The notes under the pieces are model-generated. The model saw only the letters and a list, made by a program, of their open reading frames with translations, did not search any database and was not told where the DNA came from. Of a DNA stretch of 64,000 nt, positions 1-10,792 are shown one piece after another (position 1 is the stretch's first letter; each line of letters begins with the position of its first letter). The translations under genes and the position numbers were made by a program. The stretch comes from CADCTP01 sp963849885 (GTDB lineage Bacteria; Actinomycetota; Actinomycetes; Mycobacteriales; CADCTP01), in the NCBI GenBank assembly GCA_963849885.1, contig CAWKIV010000013.1, forward strand, positions 186,001 to 250,000, read 5' to 3'.

Positions 1-1181
1 GTGAGGCGAGCGGGGGTGAGGGGCTCGTCCAGCAGCCGCACGTACCGCGACCCGACCGGCTCCCCGGCCGGCCGCGCGTCCAGCCAGGCCGACAGCAGCC
101 GGTAGCCCTCCACGTACGTCGACGTGTACGCCCGCCACAGCGGATGGGACAGGAAGCGCAGCGACTGCCGCGCCCGCGCCTCCGGCACCAGCATCCACCG
201 GGTCAGGAAGGCGACCACGTCGTCCGCCGAGGCGCCCCGGTCGTGCAGCAGCAGCGCCGCGTCCTGCCGGGCCCGGTCCAGCCCGCGGACGGCCGCGGCG
301 ATCTGCTCGGCCCGCGCGCCGTCGAAGACCAGCCGCAGGTCCGCGTACAGCTCCTGCGCCCACGGCCCCCACCCGGACCCGATGGTCGCGGCGATGCCGA
401 GGTCGGCCAGCCCTTCGGCGACCAGGCACTCCGGGGTGTTGACCAGGAAGACGGTGTGCTCGAGCCGGCCTTCGCCGGCGACCAGCCCGCGCTCCTTGCG
501 GCAGTGCTCGGTGTGGTGCCCCGGGTACGACTCGTGCGCGACCAGGTGCGGCAGCTGGGACAGCCGGTGCGGCAGGTCGGCGTTGATCGCCACCCGGGAC
601 CGCATCCCGCCGAGGTAGTAGTTGAAGCCGCTCCACGGCTCGTCGGTGACGATCAGGTAGTCGACCGTCTCGTCCTCGGGCAGCCCGTAGCCGGACCGGA
701 CCACCTCCCGCAGCGCGCCGGACAGCTCGTGCACCACGCCGGACAGCCGGTCGGGCGGGCAGTCGTCCAGCGCCCGGTACGCCGCGTACCGCTCGGTCAG
801 CGAGCCGTCACCGGGCAGCAGCGCGTCCAGCCGGGCGTGCGCGTCCGCGTAGTCGCTCTCGTCGCCGGGGGCGATCCGGATCCCGAAGTACGCCTCCACC
901 TCGTCGACGAAGTTGACGTCCTCGCCGGCGAGCTTGCGCGCGCTGCACTCCAGCGCGGCCAGCTGGCCGTCCAGGAAGGCGACCCGGTCGGCCGGCAGGC
1001 CGGACGCGGGCAGCTCGCGGCGCAGGTCCCGGGCCTGGGCGCCGAGCGCCGCCGGCAGCGGCCGCGGCTCGTCCTCGACCTGGCGGCGCAGCGCGGGATC
1101 CCCGGTGTACGCGTCCACGAAGCCCTCGGAGAGCCGGTCGAAACGCAACCCCAGCAGCACGTACTCCCGCGCTATGTCCAC
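1..1181 (-). CDS. DUF885-like zinc metalloprotein, 3' end beyond window
   Basis: An open frame of 393 codons begins at a GTG (1181) and runs off the left edge. An in-frame TAG sits three codons before that GTG, which fixes the start. The protein has no signal peptide. Around residues 216-223 it carries HESYPGHH, which matches the HExxPGHH metal-binding signature of DUF885-type (gluzincin-like) proteins. Substrate and role are unknown; a peptidase or hydrolase function is inferred from the family only. The visible part is near the usual length for this actinobacterial family, so only a short C-terminal tail is likely missing. The gene lies in the same direction as the isoprenyl transferase upstream, separated from it by a 64-bp palindromic repeat. 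Confidence 0.75.
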   Translation of the reverse strand, partial: MDIAREYVLLGLRFDRLSEGFVDAYTGDPALRRQVEDEPRPLPAALGAQARDLRRELPASGLPADRVAFLDGQLAALECSARKLAGEDVNFVDEVEAYFGIRIAPGDESDYADAHARLDALLPGDGSLTERYAAYRALDDCPPDRLSGVVHELSGALREVVRSGYGLPEDETVDYLIVTDEPWSGFNYYLGGMRSRVAINADLPHRLSQLPHLVAHESYPGHHTEHCRKERGLVAGEGRLEHTVFLVNTPECLVAEGLADLGIAATIGSGWGPWAQELYADLRLVFDGARAEQIAAAVRGLDRARQDAALLLHDRGASADDVVAFLTRWMLVPEARARQSLRFLSHPLWRAYTSTYVEGYRLLSAWLDARPAGEPVGSRYVRLLDEPLTPARL

Positions 1182-1205
1182 GCCGCGAACCTATCGGCCC
1201 CACTC

Positions 1206-1269
1206 CGTCGATCTTGGTCGGGTCAACGCCGACGACCGTCCCGAGGCGTTGACTCAACCAAGATCGACG
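1206..1269. repeat. 64-bp palindromic repeat, copy A (intergenic)
   Basis: Outer arms CGTCGATCTTGGT (1206-1218) and ACCAAGATCGACG (1257-1269) are perfect reverse complements of 13 bp. Inner arms GTCAACGCC and GGCGTTGAC pair as well, so the whole unit can fold as an interrupted hairpin. A second copy of the same length lies at 26828-26891 inside a VWA-domain gene. Here it sits between the stop of uppS and the start of the DUF885 gene, both on the minus strand. It could act as a terminator, but the second copy shows that it is a dispersed repeat. Confidence 0.8.
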
Positions 1270-1279
1270 AGAAGGGGGG

Positions 1280-2047
1280 TCAGGTGCCGAAGCGGCGGTG
1301 GCGGGCGGCGTAGGCGCGCAGCGCGCGGAGGAAGTCGATCCGGCGGAAGTCCGGCCAGTACGCGTCGCAGAAGTAGAACTCCGAGTGTGCGCTCTGCCAC
1401 AGCAGGAAGCCGGACATCCGCTGCTCCCCGCTGGTCCGGATGACCAGGTCCGGGTCCGGCTGGCCGCGGGTGTAGAGGTGCTCGGCGATGTGGTCGACGT
1501 CGAGCACGTCGGCCAGCTCCTCGATCGAGGTGCCGGCGGCGGCGTGCTCGTAGAGCAGCGAGCGGACCGCGTCCGCGATCTCCCGCCGCCCCCCGTAGCC
1601 GACCGCGATGTTGACCGCCATCCCCCGCCGGTCCGCGGTCCGCTCGGCCGCGGCCTTGAGCACGTGCGCGGTCTCCGGCGGCAGCAGGTCCAGCGCGCCG
1701 ACCATCTTGATCCGCCAGCTGCGCTGGGCCCCGGCGAGGTCGTCCACCAGCTCCTCGATGATCCGCAGCAACGGACCGAGCTCGGCCTCCGGCCGGGACA
1801 GGTTGTCGGTGGACAGCAGCCACAGGGTGACCACCTCGACCCCGGCGTCCGCGCTCCACCGCAGCAGCTCGGAGATCTTGTCCGCGCCGCGCTGGTGGCC
1901 GAAGCTCACGTCCCCGACCCCGGACGCCCGCGCCCACCGGCGGTTGCCGTCGCACATCACCCCGACGTGCCGCGGGATCTCCCGGCCGGCGAGCTGCCGG
2001 ATCATCCGGCGCTCGTACAGCAGGTAGGGCAGGTCGCGAACGCGCAT
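1280..2047 (-). CDS. uppS: isoprenyl transferase (cis-prenyl diphosphate synthase)
   Basis: This 255-residue protein belongs to the cis-prenyltransferase family that condenses isopentenyl diphosphate with allylic diphosphates to make Z-polyprenyl diphosphates for cell-wall lipid carriers. Visible signatures are CDGNRRWA with the catalytic Asp at about residue 33, FGHQRG near 49-54, and the C-terminal RTSGEQRMSGFLLWQ...EFYF block typical of the family. It most resembles the short-chain Z-FPP type (Rv1086-like), which is inferred from context: the next genes match the Rv1085c and Rv1084 neighbourhood. The start MRVRDLPYLLYERRM was chosen because it aligns with family N-termini; an in-frame start at 2122 would add 25 unlikely residues. 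Confidence 0.9.
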   Translation of the reverse strand: MRVRDLPYLLYERRMIRQLAGREIPRHVGVMCDGNRRWARASGVGDVSFGHQRGADKISELLRWSADAGVEVVTLWLLSTDNLSRPEAELGPLLRIIEELVDDLAGAQRSWRIKMVGALDLLPPETAHVLKAAAERTADRRGMAVNIAVGYGGRREIADAVRSLLYEHAAAGTSIEELADVLDVDHIAEHLYTRGQPDPDLVIRTSGEQRMSGFLLWQSAHSEFYFCDAYWPDFRRIDFLRALRAYAARHRRFGT

Positions 2048-2160
2048 CCCCGGCAGAGTACGCGGCGCGGCCGGCGCGGGGGTCGATACGGCTAGCCGCA
2101 CCCCGGGTGTGGCGGTTGGCACCCTGCCGGCACCCGGTCCGGATCCGTAACCTCGACCGG

Positions 2161-2832
2161 GTGACCGCCGCTGCCGCCACTCTCGCCGCCGTCCTGGCCC
2201 GGCCCCGGCTGCGCGGCTGGCTGCACCTGTGGGCGTTCGCGGTCTCCGTCGCGGCCGGCGTCGTGCTCGTCGCGGTCACCGGGGCGACCCGCGGCTCCGA
2301 GGCCGGCCTGGCCACCGCGGTCTACGCGCTGACCGTCTGCCTGCTCTTCGGCACCTCCGCGGTCTACCACCGGGTGCGCTGGGCCCGGGAGAGCCGGCAT
2401 GCGCTGGTGGCCCGGCTGGACCACTCGATGATCTTCGTGTTCATCGCGGGGACCTACACGCCGTTCGCGCTGCTGGCGATGCCGGACCGGACCGGGGACA
2501 TCGTGCTCGTCGTCGTCTGGTCCGGCGCGCTCGTCGGCGTGCTGCTCAAGTCGATCTGGATCACCGCGCCGCGCTGGCTGTCGGTGCCGCTCTACCTCGG
2601 GCTGGGCTGGGTGGCCGTCTTCACCCTGCCGGACCTGCTCCGGCACGGCGGGGTGGCCGCGTTCGTGCTCATCGCCGCCGGTGGCCTGCTCTACACCGCC
2701 GGCGCGATCGTGTACGGGTTGAAGCGGCCGGACCCGTGGCCGCACGTCTTCGGCTTCCACGAGGTGTTCCACCTGTGCACGGTGGTCGCCGCGGCCTGCC
2801 ACATGATCGCCGTCTGGCTCGCGGTCTACTGA
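2161..2832 (+). CDS. trhA: hemolysin III / PAQR-family membrane protein TrhA
   Basis: A 223-residue polytopic membrane protein of the hemolysin III (PAQR-related) family. Family motifs are present: SAVYHR (early helix), LDHSMIFVFIAGTYTPF, and the C-terminal FGFHEVFHLC...CHMIAV histidine cluster that with the first motif forms the predicted metal site. About seven hydrophobic segments can be counted. The GTG at 2161 is preferred over an upstream ATG at 2107, whose extra residues are basic and unlike the family. It is transcribed divergently from uppS with about 110 bp between them, matching the Rv1085c-Rv1086 arrangement. The hemolysin name is historical; a role in membrane or lipid homeostasis is more likely. 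Confidence 0.88.
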   Translation: MTAAAATLAAVLARPRLRGWLHLWAFAVSVAAGVVLVAVTGATRGSEAGLATAVYALTVCLLFGTSAVYHRVRWARESRHALVARLDHSMIFVFIAGTYTPFALLAMPDRTGDIVLVVVWSGALVGVLLKSIWITAPRWLSVPLYLGLGWVAVFTLPDLLRHGGVAAFVLIAAGGLLYTAGAIVYGLKRPDPWPHVFGFHEVFHLCTVVAAACHMIAVWLAVY

Positions 2833-2853
2833 GCGCCGTGGCGGGTCGGCGGC

Positions 2854-3891
2854 TCAGATGGAGCTGACGTTGACGCGGACCTTGACCGCCTTGCGGGTGT
2901 CCATCGCGACGTAGCCGTCCGGCACGCCCTCCAGATCCACCGTCCCGTCGAAGACCGCGCTCACGTCCAGGTCGCCCAGCGCGACGTCCTTGAGCAGCTC
3001 CGGGATGTACGCCCGGGCCGGGGAGACGCCGCCGGCGATGCCGACGTTGCGGCCGAACAGCAGGCCGAGGTCGACGCCCTCGACCAGGTGCGGGACGCCG
3101 ACGTAGCCGATCGTCGCGCCGTCCCGGGCCACCGCGATGGCGGTGTCCAGCGAGGCCTGCGCGCCCACGCACTCGAGCACCGCGTGCGCGCCGCCGGTGA
3201 TCGTCATGGCCTGCTCGACCGCCTCGTCGCCGCGGCCGAGCACGGTGTCGGTGGCGCCGAGCCGGCGGGCCAGCTCCAGCCGCTCCTCGTGGTGCCCGAT
3301 CAGCACGACCGACTCGGCCCCCAGCCGGCGGGCGGCCACCACCGCGCACAGGCCGACCGCGCCGTCCCCGACCACCACCACCCGGTGGCCGAAGCGGACG
3401 CCGGCGACCTTGGCGGCGTGGTGACCGGTCGGCAGCACGTCGCAGAGCGGCAGCAGCAGCCCCGGGTCGGCGTCCCGCAGCGCGAGCGGGACGACGACCA
3501 GCGTGCCGTCCGCGTGCGGCACCCGCAGCGCCTCGCCCTGCGCGCCGTCGTGGCCGGGCTCGGCGAAGACGCCGCCGTCCACGCAGGAGGTCTGCAGGCC
3601 GTCGATGCAGTATTCGCACGTCCCGTCGGACCAGGTGAACGGCGAGATCACCAGGTCGCCGGCCCGCACGGTGCGCACGTCGGCGCCCACGTCCTCGACC
3701 ACGCCGAGGAACTCGTGCCCGATCCGGGCGCCCGGCATGCGCTGCCCGTATCCCCGGTAGGACCAGAGGTCGGAGCCGCAGATGCCGGCGGTGACCACCC
3801 GGACGACGGCGTCGGTGGCCAGCTCGACCTCGGGGTCGGGCACCTGCTGGATCCGGATGTTGCCCGGTCCTTCGAAGACGGCGGCACGCAC
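2854..3891 (-). CDS. zinc-dependent alcohol dehydrogenase (MDR family)
   Basis: A 345-residue medium-chain dehydrogenase/reductase. Catalytic zinc ligands are visible as C38 (GICGSD), H59-E60 (GHE) and C150/D151. The structural zinc lobe has C92, C95 and C103 but lacks the usual first cysteine (DGTCEYC), a pattern seen in one MDR subfamily. The nucleotide-binding motif VVVVGDGAVG lies at 171-180. It likely oxidises an alcohol or polyol with NAD(P); the substrate cannot be read from the sequence. It converges on trhA with 21 bp between stops and starts with ATG at 3891. Confidence 0.88.
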   Translation of the reverse strand: MRAAVFEGPGNIRIQQVPDPEVELATDAVVRVVTAGICGSDLWSYRGYGQRMPGARIGHEFLGVVEDVGADVRTVRAGDLVISPFTWSDGTCEYCIDGLQTSCVDGGVFAEPGHDGAQGEALRVPHADGTLVVVPLALRDADPGLLLPLCDVLPTGHHAAKVAGVRFGHRVVVVGDGAVGLCAVVAARRLGAESVVLIGHHEERLELARRLGATDTVLGRGDEAVEQAMTITGGAHAVLECVGAQASLDTAIAVARDGATIGYVGVPHLVEGVDLGLLFGRNVGIAGGVSPARAYIPELLKDVALGDLDVSAVFDGTVDLEGVPDGYVAMDTRKAVKVRVNVSSI

Positions 3892-3926
3892 CCCTGAACC
3901 CTAGCGGGCCGGCCGCGGCGGCTGTG

Positions 3927-4601
3927 TCACGCTTCGGTCGCGCCCTCCGGGCCGCCCGCCGGACCGTCCTCCGGGCCCCCCGCCGGGCCGCCGCCCTCCG
4001 CGCCGCCCTCCGCGCCGCTCACCGTCGGGCCCTGGGCCCGCAGCCGGTCCACCGCGGACATCGCCTCGCGCAGCTCGCCCAGCCACTCCTCGGCGTGCTC
4101 GCCGACCAGCCGCACGCACCAGGCCAGCGCCTCCGAGCGGGACCGGGCCACGCCGGCGTCGACGAGCGTGTCCAGCACCTTGCGCTCCGGCTGCCGGAGC
4201 CGGGTCATCACCGGCGCGGACAGCGTGGTGAACAGCTGCCGGCTGCCGCCGCAGGCGGCGCCCCAGGCGACCTTCCGGCCGTACCGGTGCTCGGCCTCCC
4301 GGGCGATCGAGATCCGCTCGTCCCGGGTGTCCTCCCGGAACCGGCTGATCCGCCCGGCCTCGGCGGCGGTCGCCGCGGCCTCGTCGGCGCCGTCGACCCC
4401 GGGCGGCGCCAGCGTGCCGACGACCAGGATCTCGTCCCGGTCGACGGTGACCTCGGGGGCGCCGGTGAACCACTCGTCCGGCAGCCGCCCGGCGAACCAG
4501 CCGGCCGCGTCGTCGGCCGGCGGCAGATCCGCCTGCTGCCAGCCGCCCGACCGGCCGAAGCCCCGGCTGCCGTGCCATCCCTTGTGCCCGCGTCCCGTCA
4601 T
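3927..4601 (-). CDS. hypothetical protein with ribbon-helix-helix-like segment
   Basis: A 224-residue protein of unknown function. The ATG at 4601 has a strong AGGAGG ribosome site five bases upstream, so earlier in-frame starts are rejected. Residues 1-35 are Gly/Trp/His-rich. Residues 84-115 are charged. Residues 145-180 contain DAGVARSRSEALAWCVRLV, which looks like the second half of a CopG/Arc-type ribbon-helix-helix unit. The last 35 residues are a Gly/Ala/Glu/Pro-rich tail. It is followed downstream by the alcohol dehydrogenase (35 bp gap) and preceded by the LysR-type gene (13 bp gap), so the three may be co-transcribed. A DNA-binding role is only an inference. Confidence 0.65.
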   Translation of the reverse strand: MTGRGHKGWHGSRGFGRSGGWQQADLPPADDAAGWFAGRLPDEWFTGAPEVTVDRDEILVVGTLAPPGVDGADEAAATAAEAGRISRFREDTRDERISIAREAEHRYGRKVAWGAACGGSRQLFTTLSAPVMTRLRQPERKVLDTLVDAGVARSRSEALAWCVRLVGEHAEEWLGELREAMSAVDRLRAQGPTVSGAEGGAEGGGPAGGPEDGPAGGPEGATEA

Positions 4602-4614
4602 GCCCGCCTCCTGA

Positions 4615-5553
4615 TTACACCGTTGCAGTGGAATCATCGTGCTCCGCGGAGACCGGGAACGGTAGCGGGTCCGCCGTCGGCGTAACCGGCCGCAGCCGCG
4701 ACAGCACCGCCCGGGTCGCCGGCCACGCCTCGGTGCCGGCCCGGACGATGCTCCACGTCCGCTGCTCGGTGCGGACCAGGTCGAGCGGGACCGTCCGGAC
4801 CCGGCGCGCCTCCGGGGAGTCGGCCGGCAGCACGCTGACGCCCTGACCGGCCGCGACCAGGTCGGCGAGCAGCTCCAGGCTGTCGGCGCGGTGCCGGACG
4901 CGGGGAGTCCACCCGGCCATCGCGCACAGCCGCCGGGCCAGCTCGTCGTCGCCGCCGTCGCGCGAGTTGCCGATCCACTCCAGCTCGCGCAGGGCCTCCA
5001 GGTCGGCCGCGGTCCGGATCCGGTCCGGCACGCCGGCGCCGGGCGGCACCGCGAGCAGCATCGGCACGCCGCCGACCAGCGCGTGCGGGTGCCGCCAGAC
5101 CCGGGGCACCAGCGTGTAGTCCCAGACCAGGCCGAGGGCGACGCGGTCGGCGTCCAGCAGCGCCTGCGTCTCGTCCGGCTCGGCCTCGTGCAGCTCCACC
5201 CGGACCTCCGGGTACGCCGTCCGCAGTGCCGGCAGCAGGGGGACCAGCCGGCGGCGCAGCGCCGTGGTGTGCCCCGCGACCCGGACCAGCCCGTGCGGCC
5301 GGGACCGGGCGGCGACGTCCAGCTCGGCGGCGGTGACCGCGGCGAGGATGCCGCGCCCGTGCTCGGCCAGCCGCCGGCCGGCCGGGGTCAGCCGCACCCG
5401 CCGCCCGACCGCCTCCAGCAGCGTCGCGCCGACCTGCCGCTCCAGCGCGGCGAGCTGCTGGCTGACCGCGGACGTGCCGTAGCCGGTGGCCCGCGCGACC
5501 TCGGCCATCGTGCCGAGCCGGTCCAGCTCGACCAGGGCGCGCAGCTTCTCCAT
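4615..5553 (-). CDS. LysR-family transcriptional regulator
   Basis: A 312-residue LysR-type regulator. The N-terminal winged helix-turn-helix covers residues 1-60 (LRALVELDRLGTMAEVARA, then SAVSQQLAALE). Residues 85-290 form the periplasmic-binding-like effector domain (RVAGHTTALRRRLVPLLPAL onward). The start is MEKLRAL at 5553; a GTG two codons upstream (5559) is possible. The gene is divergent from an EamA-type exporter with only about 40 bp between starts, so it probably controls that exporter and itself, as LysR proteins usually do. The effector is unknown. Confidence 0.85.
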   Translation of the reverse strand: MEKLRALVELDRLGTMAEVARATGYGTSAVSQQLAALERQVGATLLEAVGRRVRLTPAGRRLAEHGRGILAAVTAAELDVAARSRPHGLVRVAGHTTALRRRLVPLLPALRTAYPEVRVELHEAEPDETQALLDADRVALGLVWDYTLVPRVWRHPHALVGGVPMLLAVPPGAGVPDRIRTAADLEALRELEWIGNSRDGGDDELARRLCAMAGWTPRVRHRADSLELLADLVAAGQGVSVLPADSPEARRVRTVPLDLVRTEQRTWSIVRAGTEAWPATRAVLSRLRPVTPTADPLPFPVSAEHDDSTATV

Positions 5554-6426
5554 GTCCACGATCCGTGGACAGTACGCGCAGAGATGGCCGATGGACGCGG
5601 ACATTGGCCGCCGGTTGACTGGTCCGGTGCCCGCTCCTCTCGTCGCCCTCGCGGCCATGGTCTCGGTCCAGCTCGGCGCCGCGCTGAGCACCCACCTGTT
5701 CGCGGCGCTGTCGCCCGCCGGGTCGGCCTGGCTGCGGCTGTCGGTCGCCGCCGCCGCGCTGCTCGCGCTCACCCGGCCGCGGCCGCGCGACTTCAGCCGC
5801 GCGGCCGTCGGCGGCGTGCTGGCGCTGGGCACCACGTCGGCGCTGATGACGCTCGCCTTCGTCGAGGCGCTGGACCGGATCCCGCTCGGCACCGCGGTGG
5901 CGATCGAGTTCCTCGGCCCGCTCGGCGTCGCCGCGGCCCGGGCGCACCGGCGCTCGGCGCTGCTCTGGCCGCTGCTGGCCGCGCTCGGCGTGCTCGGGCT
6001 CACCCAGCCGTGGGCGGGACGGCCGGACGCCGCCGGCATCGGGTTCGCGCTGGCCGCGGCCGCCGGCTGGGCCGGCTACCTGGTGCTCACCCAGCGCGTC
6101 GGCGCGCAGGTGGTCGGGCTGCGCGGCCTCGCCGGCTCGCTCACCGTCGCCGCCCTGGTCACCACCCCGTTCGGGGCGCCGGCGGCGATCGGCGGGCTCA
6201 CCCCGGGCCTGCTCCTGCAGGGCGCCGGCCTCGCGCTGCTGGCCCCGCTGCTGCCGTACGCGCTGGAGCTGGCGGCGCTGCGCCGGATGACGCTGACCGC
6301 GTTCGGCACCCTGATGGCGCTGGAGCCCGGCATCGGCACCCTGGTCGGTCTCGCCGTGCTCGCCCAGAGCCCGGACGCGCTGCAGGCCGCCGGGGTGGCC
6401 CTCGTGGTGGCCGCCGGGATCGGCGC

Positions 6427-8394
<1,968 letters not shown>

Positions 8395-8436
8395 GCCGCC
8401 CATCGTGCCCGCAACCGGGCTGGGCATGCTGTACGG

Positions 8437-8862
8437 GTGCCCGCCGACCTGCCGGTGACCGCCCGGGTGGTGATCCCGGGCGAGGAGCTGACCGAGCGCT
8501 TCTCCCGCTCGTCCGGCCCCGGCGGGCAGGGCGTGAACACCACCGACTCCCGGGTCGAGCTGGTCTGGGACCTCGGCGACTCGGCGCTGCCGGCCGACCT
8601 GCTGGCCCGGCTCCGCCGCCGGCTCGGCTCCCGGCTGGCCGGCGACCAGCTCACCGTGGTGGCCAGCGAGCGGCGCTCCCAGCTGCGCAACCGGGAGGCG
8701 GCCCGGGAGCGGCTGGCCGACCTGGTCCGGCAGGCGCTGCGGCCGCCCCCGCCGCCGCGCCGGGCCACCCGGCCCACCCGCGGCGCCACCGAACGGCGGC
8801 TGGACGCGAAGCGGCGGCGCTCCCAGACCAAGCAGCACCGCCGGTCCGGCCCGGACGAGTGA
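8437..8862 (+). CDS. arfB: ArfB-like peptidyl-tRNA hydrolase (GGQ domain)
   Basis: A small release-factor-like protein (141 residues) that rescues stalled ribosomes by hydrolysing peptidyl-tRNA. The catalytic GGQ lies in SRSSGPGGQGVNTTDSRVEL, and the C-terminal tail is basic (LDAKRRRSQTKQHRR), as needed to enter the mRNA channel. GTG codons at 8437 and 8455 are both in frame; the first leaves about 42 bp to the divergent YyaL-like start. No strong ribosome site is visible for either. Confidence 0.87.
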   Translation: MPADLPVTARVVIPGEELTERFSRSSGPGGQGVNTTDSRVELVWDLGDSALPADLLARLRRRLGSRLAGDQLTVVASERRSQLRNREAARERLADLVRQALRPPPPPRRATRPTRGATERRLDAKRRRSQTKQHRRSGPDE

Positions 8863-8920
8863 GATCCTCCTGATCATTGGGTACGGTCGGCGCCGCACGG
8901 GTGCCGGAGGGAGAGCGACG

Positions 8921-9382
8921 ATGGTGACAGCTGGCAAGTCCGCCGTGGCCACGCGGAGCCCGGTCCGGGCGGTGACACTCCTGTTCGGGGCGATCTTCCT
9001 GCTGATCGGGGTGGCCGGTTTCATCCCGGGGGTGACCAGCCACTACGGCGAGCTCGGCTTCGCCGGCGAGGAGTCGGGCGCGGAGATCCTCGGCCTGTTC
9101 CAGACCTCGGTGCTGCACAACGTCGTGCACCTGCTCTTCGGCGTGGTCGCGGTGGCGATGGCCCGGTCCGAGACCGGCGCCCGGACCTACCTGGTCGGCG
9201 CCGGCACCATCTACCTGGTGCTCTGGATCTTCGGGCTGGTGGTCCACGGGGAGAAGGGCAACTTCCTCCCGGTCAACAACGAGGACAACTGGCTGCACCT
9301 CGGGCTGGCGCTCGCCCTGCTCGGACTCGGGCTGCTGCTGCCGGAGTCGCGGCCGGCCCGGACCGGCGCCCCCGCCCGCTGA
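8921..9382 (+). CDS. DUF4383 membrane protein
   Basis: A 153-residue membrane protein with four hydrophobic helices (about 20-42, 65-83, 92-108, 123-142) and the family marks SVLHNVVHLLFGV and NNEDNWLHLGLALALLG. DUF4383 proteins are common in Actinobacteria and uncharacterised. The ATG at 8921 has GGAGGG nine bases upstream. It stands alone, 58 bp after arfB, and may have its own promoter. Confidence 0.87.
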   Translation: MVTAGKSAVATRSPVRAVTLLFGAIFLLIGVAGFIPGVTSHYGELGFAGEESGAEILGLFQTSVLHNVVHLLFGVVAVAMARSETGARTYLVGAGTIYLVLWIFGLVVHGEKGNFLPVNNEDNWLHLGLALALLGLGLLLPESRPARTGAPAR

Positions 9383-9420
9383 GCGCCGCGCCCTCCTGAC
9401 GCGCGGCGCGCCCCGCCCGC

Positions 9421-9505
9421 CGACCGGCGCGGCGGCTGAGCGCCGCCCGCTGACCGGCGCGGCGCCCCGCCGGCTGAGCGGCGCGCCGGCCTGACCGGCG
9501 CGGCG
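9421..9505. repeat. GC-rich degenerate direct repeat
   Basis: The block GACCGGCGCGGCG recurs at 9422-9434, 9452-9464 and 9493-9505, interleaved with GGCTGAGCG-type segments. The stretch fills the gap between two convergent genes (DUF4383 and the small membrane protein). No coding signal is visible. Related motifs (GAGC..., CTGACCGG...) recur in other gaps of this window. Confidence 0.55.
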
Positions 9506-9510
9506 TCCCG

Positions 9511-9720
9511 CTAGGCCTCGTCGGCCGGCTCGTCCGCGCGCCGCTCGGCCGGGCGCGCGGCGGGCTGGTCCTCCGCCGGGAAGGCGGCCGGCACCTTGCG
9601 GAGGTGCTTGTTCATCGACCGGACGAGCAGCACCAGCGCGACCACCAGGAAGAGGATGAGCACCAGCGCGATCGGGCTGGCCTCCCGGGCCTCGGCGGCG
9701 GACGCGAGCAGCGGGGTCAT
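9511..9720 (-). CDS. small single-span membrane protein downstream of mca
   Basis: A 69-residue protein with one transmembrane helix at about residues 17-34 (IALVLILFLVVALVLLVR) and a charged Pro/Glu/Ala tail. Its ATG overlaps the mca stop by an ATGA, so the two are translationally coupled. The position matches Rv1083, the small protein next to mca in mycobacteria, which argues that it is a real gene. Function is unknown; an accessory role to Mca or in membrane anchoring is speculation. Confidence 0.72.
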   Translation of the reverse strand: MTPLLASAAEAREASPIALVLILFLVVALVLLVRSMNKHLRKVPAAFPAEDQPAARPAERRADEPADEA

Positions 9721-10598
9721 GCGCTGATTCTCTCCCGGACGCCGGCGAACAGGTCGTCCTCCGGCAGCTCCGTGTCCACCAGCGACCGGGCCAGCTCATA
9801 CTCCTCCGTCGGCCAGATCTGCTTGCGCAGCGCCAGCGGGGCCCGGAAGAACCAGCCGCCCGGGTCGATCTGGGTCGCGTGCGCGATCAGCGCCTCGTCC
9901 CGCCGCTCGAACCACTCGGAGCACTCCACCCGGGTGGTGATCCGCGCCGAGGTGTCGTCCTCGCCGTCCCAGTCCTTGAGCCACTCCGCGTACGGCGACT
10001 CCAGGCCGTGCTCGATCATCGCCTCGTGCAGCTGGGCGATCCGGCCGCGGGAGAAACCCATGTGGTAGTAGAGCTTCAGCGGCTGCCAGGGCTCGCCGGC
10101 CGCCGGGAAGCGGTCCGGGTCGCCGGCCGCCTCGAACGCGGCCACCGACACCTTGTGGGTCATGATGTGGTCGGGGTGCGGATAGCCCCCGTTCTCGTCG
10201 TACGTGATCACGACGTGCGGCCGCTGCCGGCGGATCGCGGCGACCAGCGGCTCCGCGGCGACCTCCGGGTCGACCAGCCCGAAGCACCCCTCCGGCAGCG
10301 GCGGCAGCGGGTCGCCCTCGGGCAGCCCGGAGTCGACGAAGCCCAGCCACTCCTGCCGGACGCCGAGGATCTCCCGGGCCCGGGCCATCTCCGCCGCCCG
10401 GACCTCGGCGATGTTGGCCACGATCTCCGGCCGGTCCATCGCCGGGTTGAGGATCGAGCCGCGCTCGCCCCCGGTGCACGTCACCACGAGCACGTCCGCA
10501 CCCTCGTCCACGTAGCGCGCCATGGTGGCCGCACCCTTGCTGGACTCGTCGTCGGGGTGGGCGTGCACCGCCATGAGACGCAGCCGCTCCTGGGTCAC
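9717..10598 (-). CDS. mca: mycothiol S-conjugate amidase
   Basis: A 293-residue LmbE/PIG-L family zinc amidase. It cleaves mycothiol S-conjugates to a mercapturic acid, which is exported, and GlcN-Ins, which is recycled; this is the actinobacterial thiol detoxification pathway. Zinc ligands are read as H14 and D17 in AHPDDE and H144 in YPHPDH. The TCTGGERGSILNP stretch is typical of Mca rather than MshB. The start is GTG at 10598, with GGAG upstream. It is divergent from greA and coupled to the small membrane gene. Confidence 0.93.
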   Translation of the reverse strand: MTQERLRLMAVHAHPDDESSKGAATMARYVDEGADVLVVTCTGGERGSILNPAMDRPEIVANIAEVRAAEMARAREILGVRQEWLGFVDSGLPEGDPLPPLPEGCFGLVDPEVAAEPLVAAIRRQRPHVVITYDENGGYPHPDHIMTHKVSVAAFEAAGDPDRFPAAGEPWQPLKLYYHMGFSRGRIAQLHEAMIEHGLESPYAEWLKDWDGEDDTSARITTRVECSEWFERRDEALIAHATQIDPGGWFFRAPLALRKQIWPTEEYELARSLVDTELPEDDLFAGVRERISA

Positions 10599-10792
10599 GC
10601 CGTAACTCCTACTCCACCGGTCTGACTATCCTGGGCCCTCGCCGGATCGAACCCGGCGCCGGGCGGCCGGATTCCGGTGATCGCCGGATCGGCCGGGCAC
10701 AAGTCTGGGTGTCCCGCGGGCACGATGTTACTTTCGACGTTCGTTCCTGCTGCTGTAGACCCCTTCCCCACCCCGCACCTAGGAGCACCACA

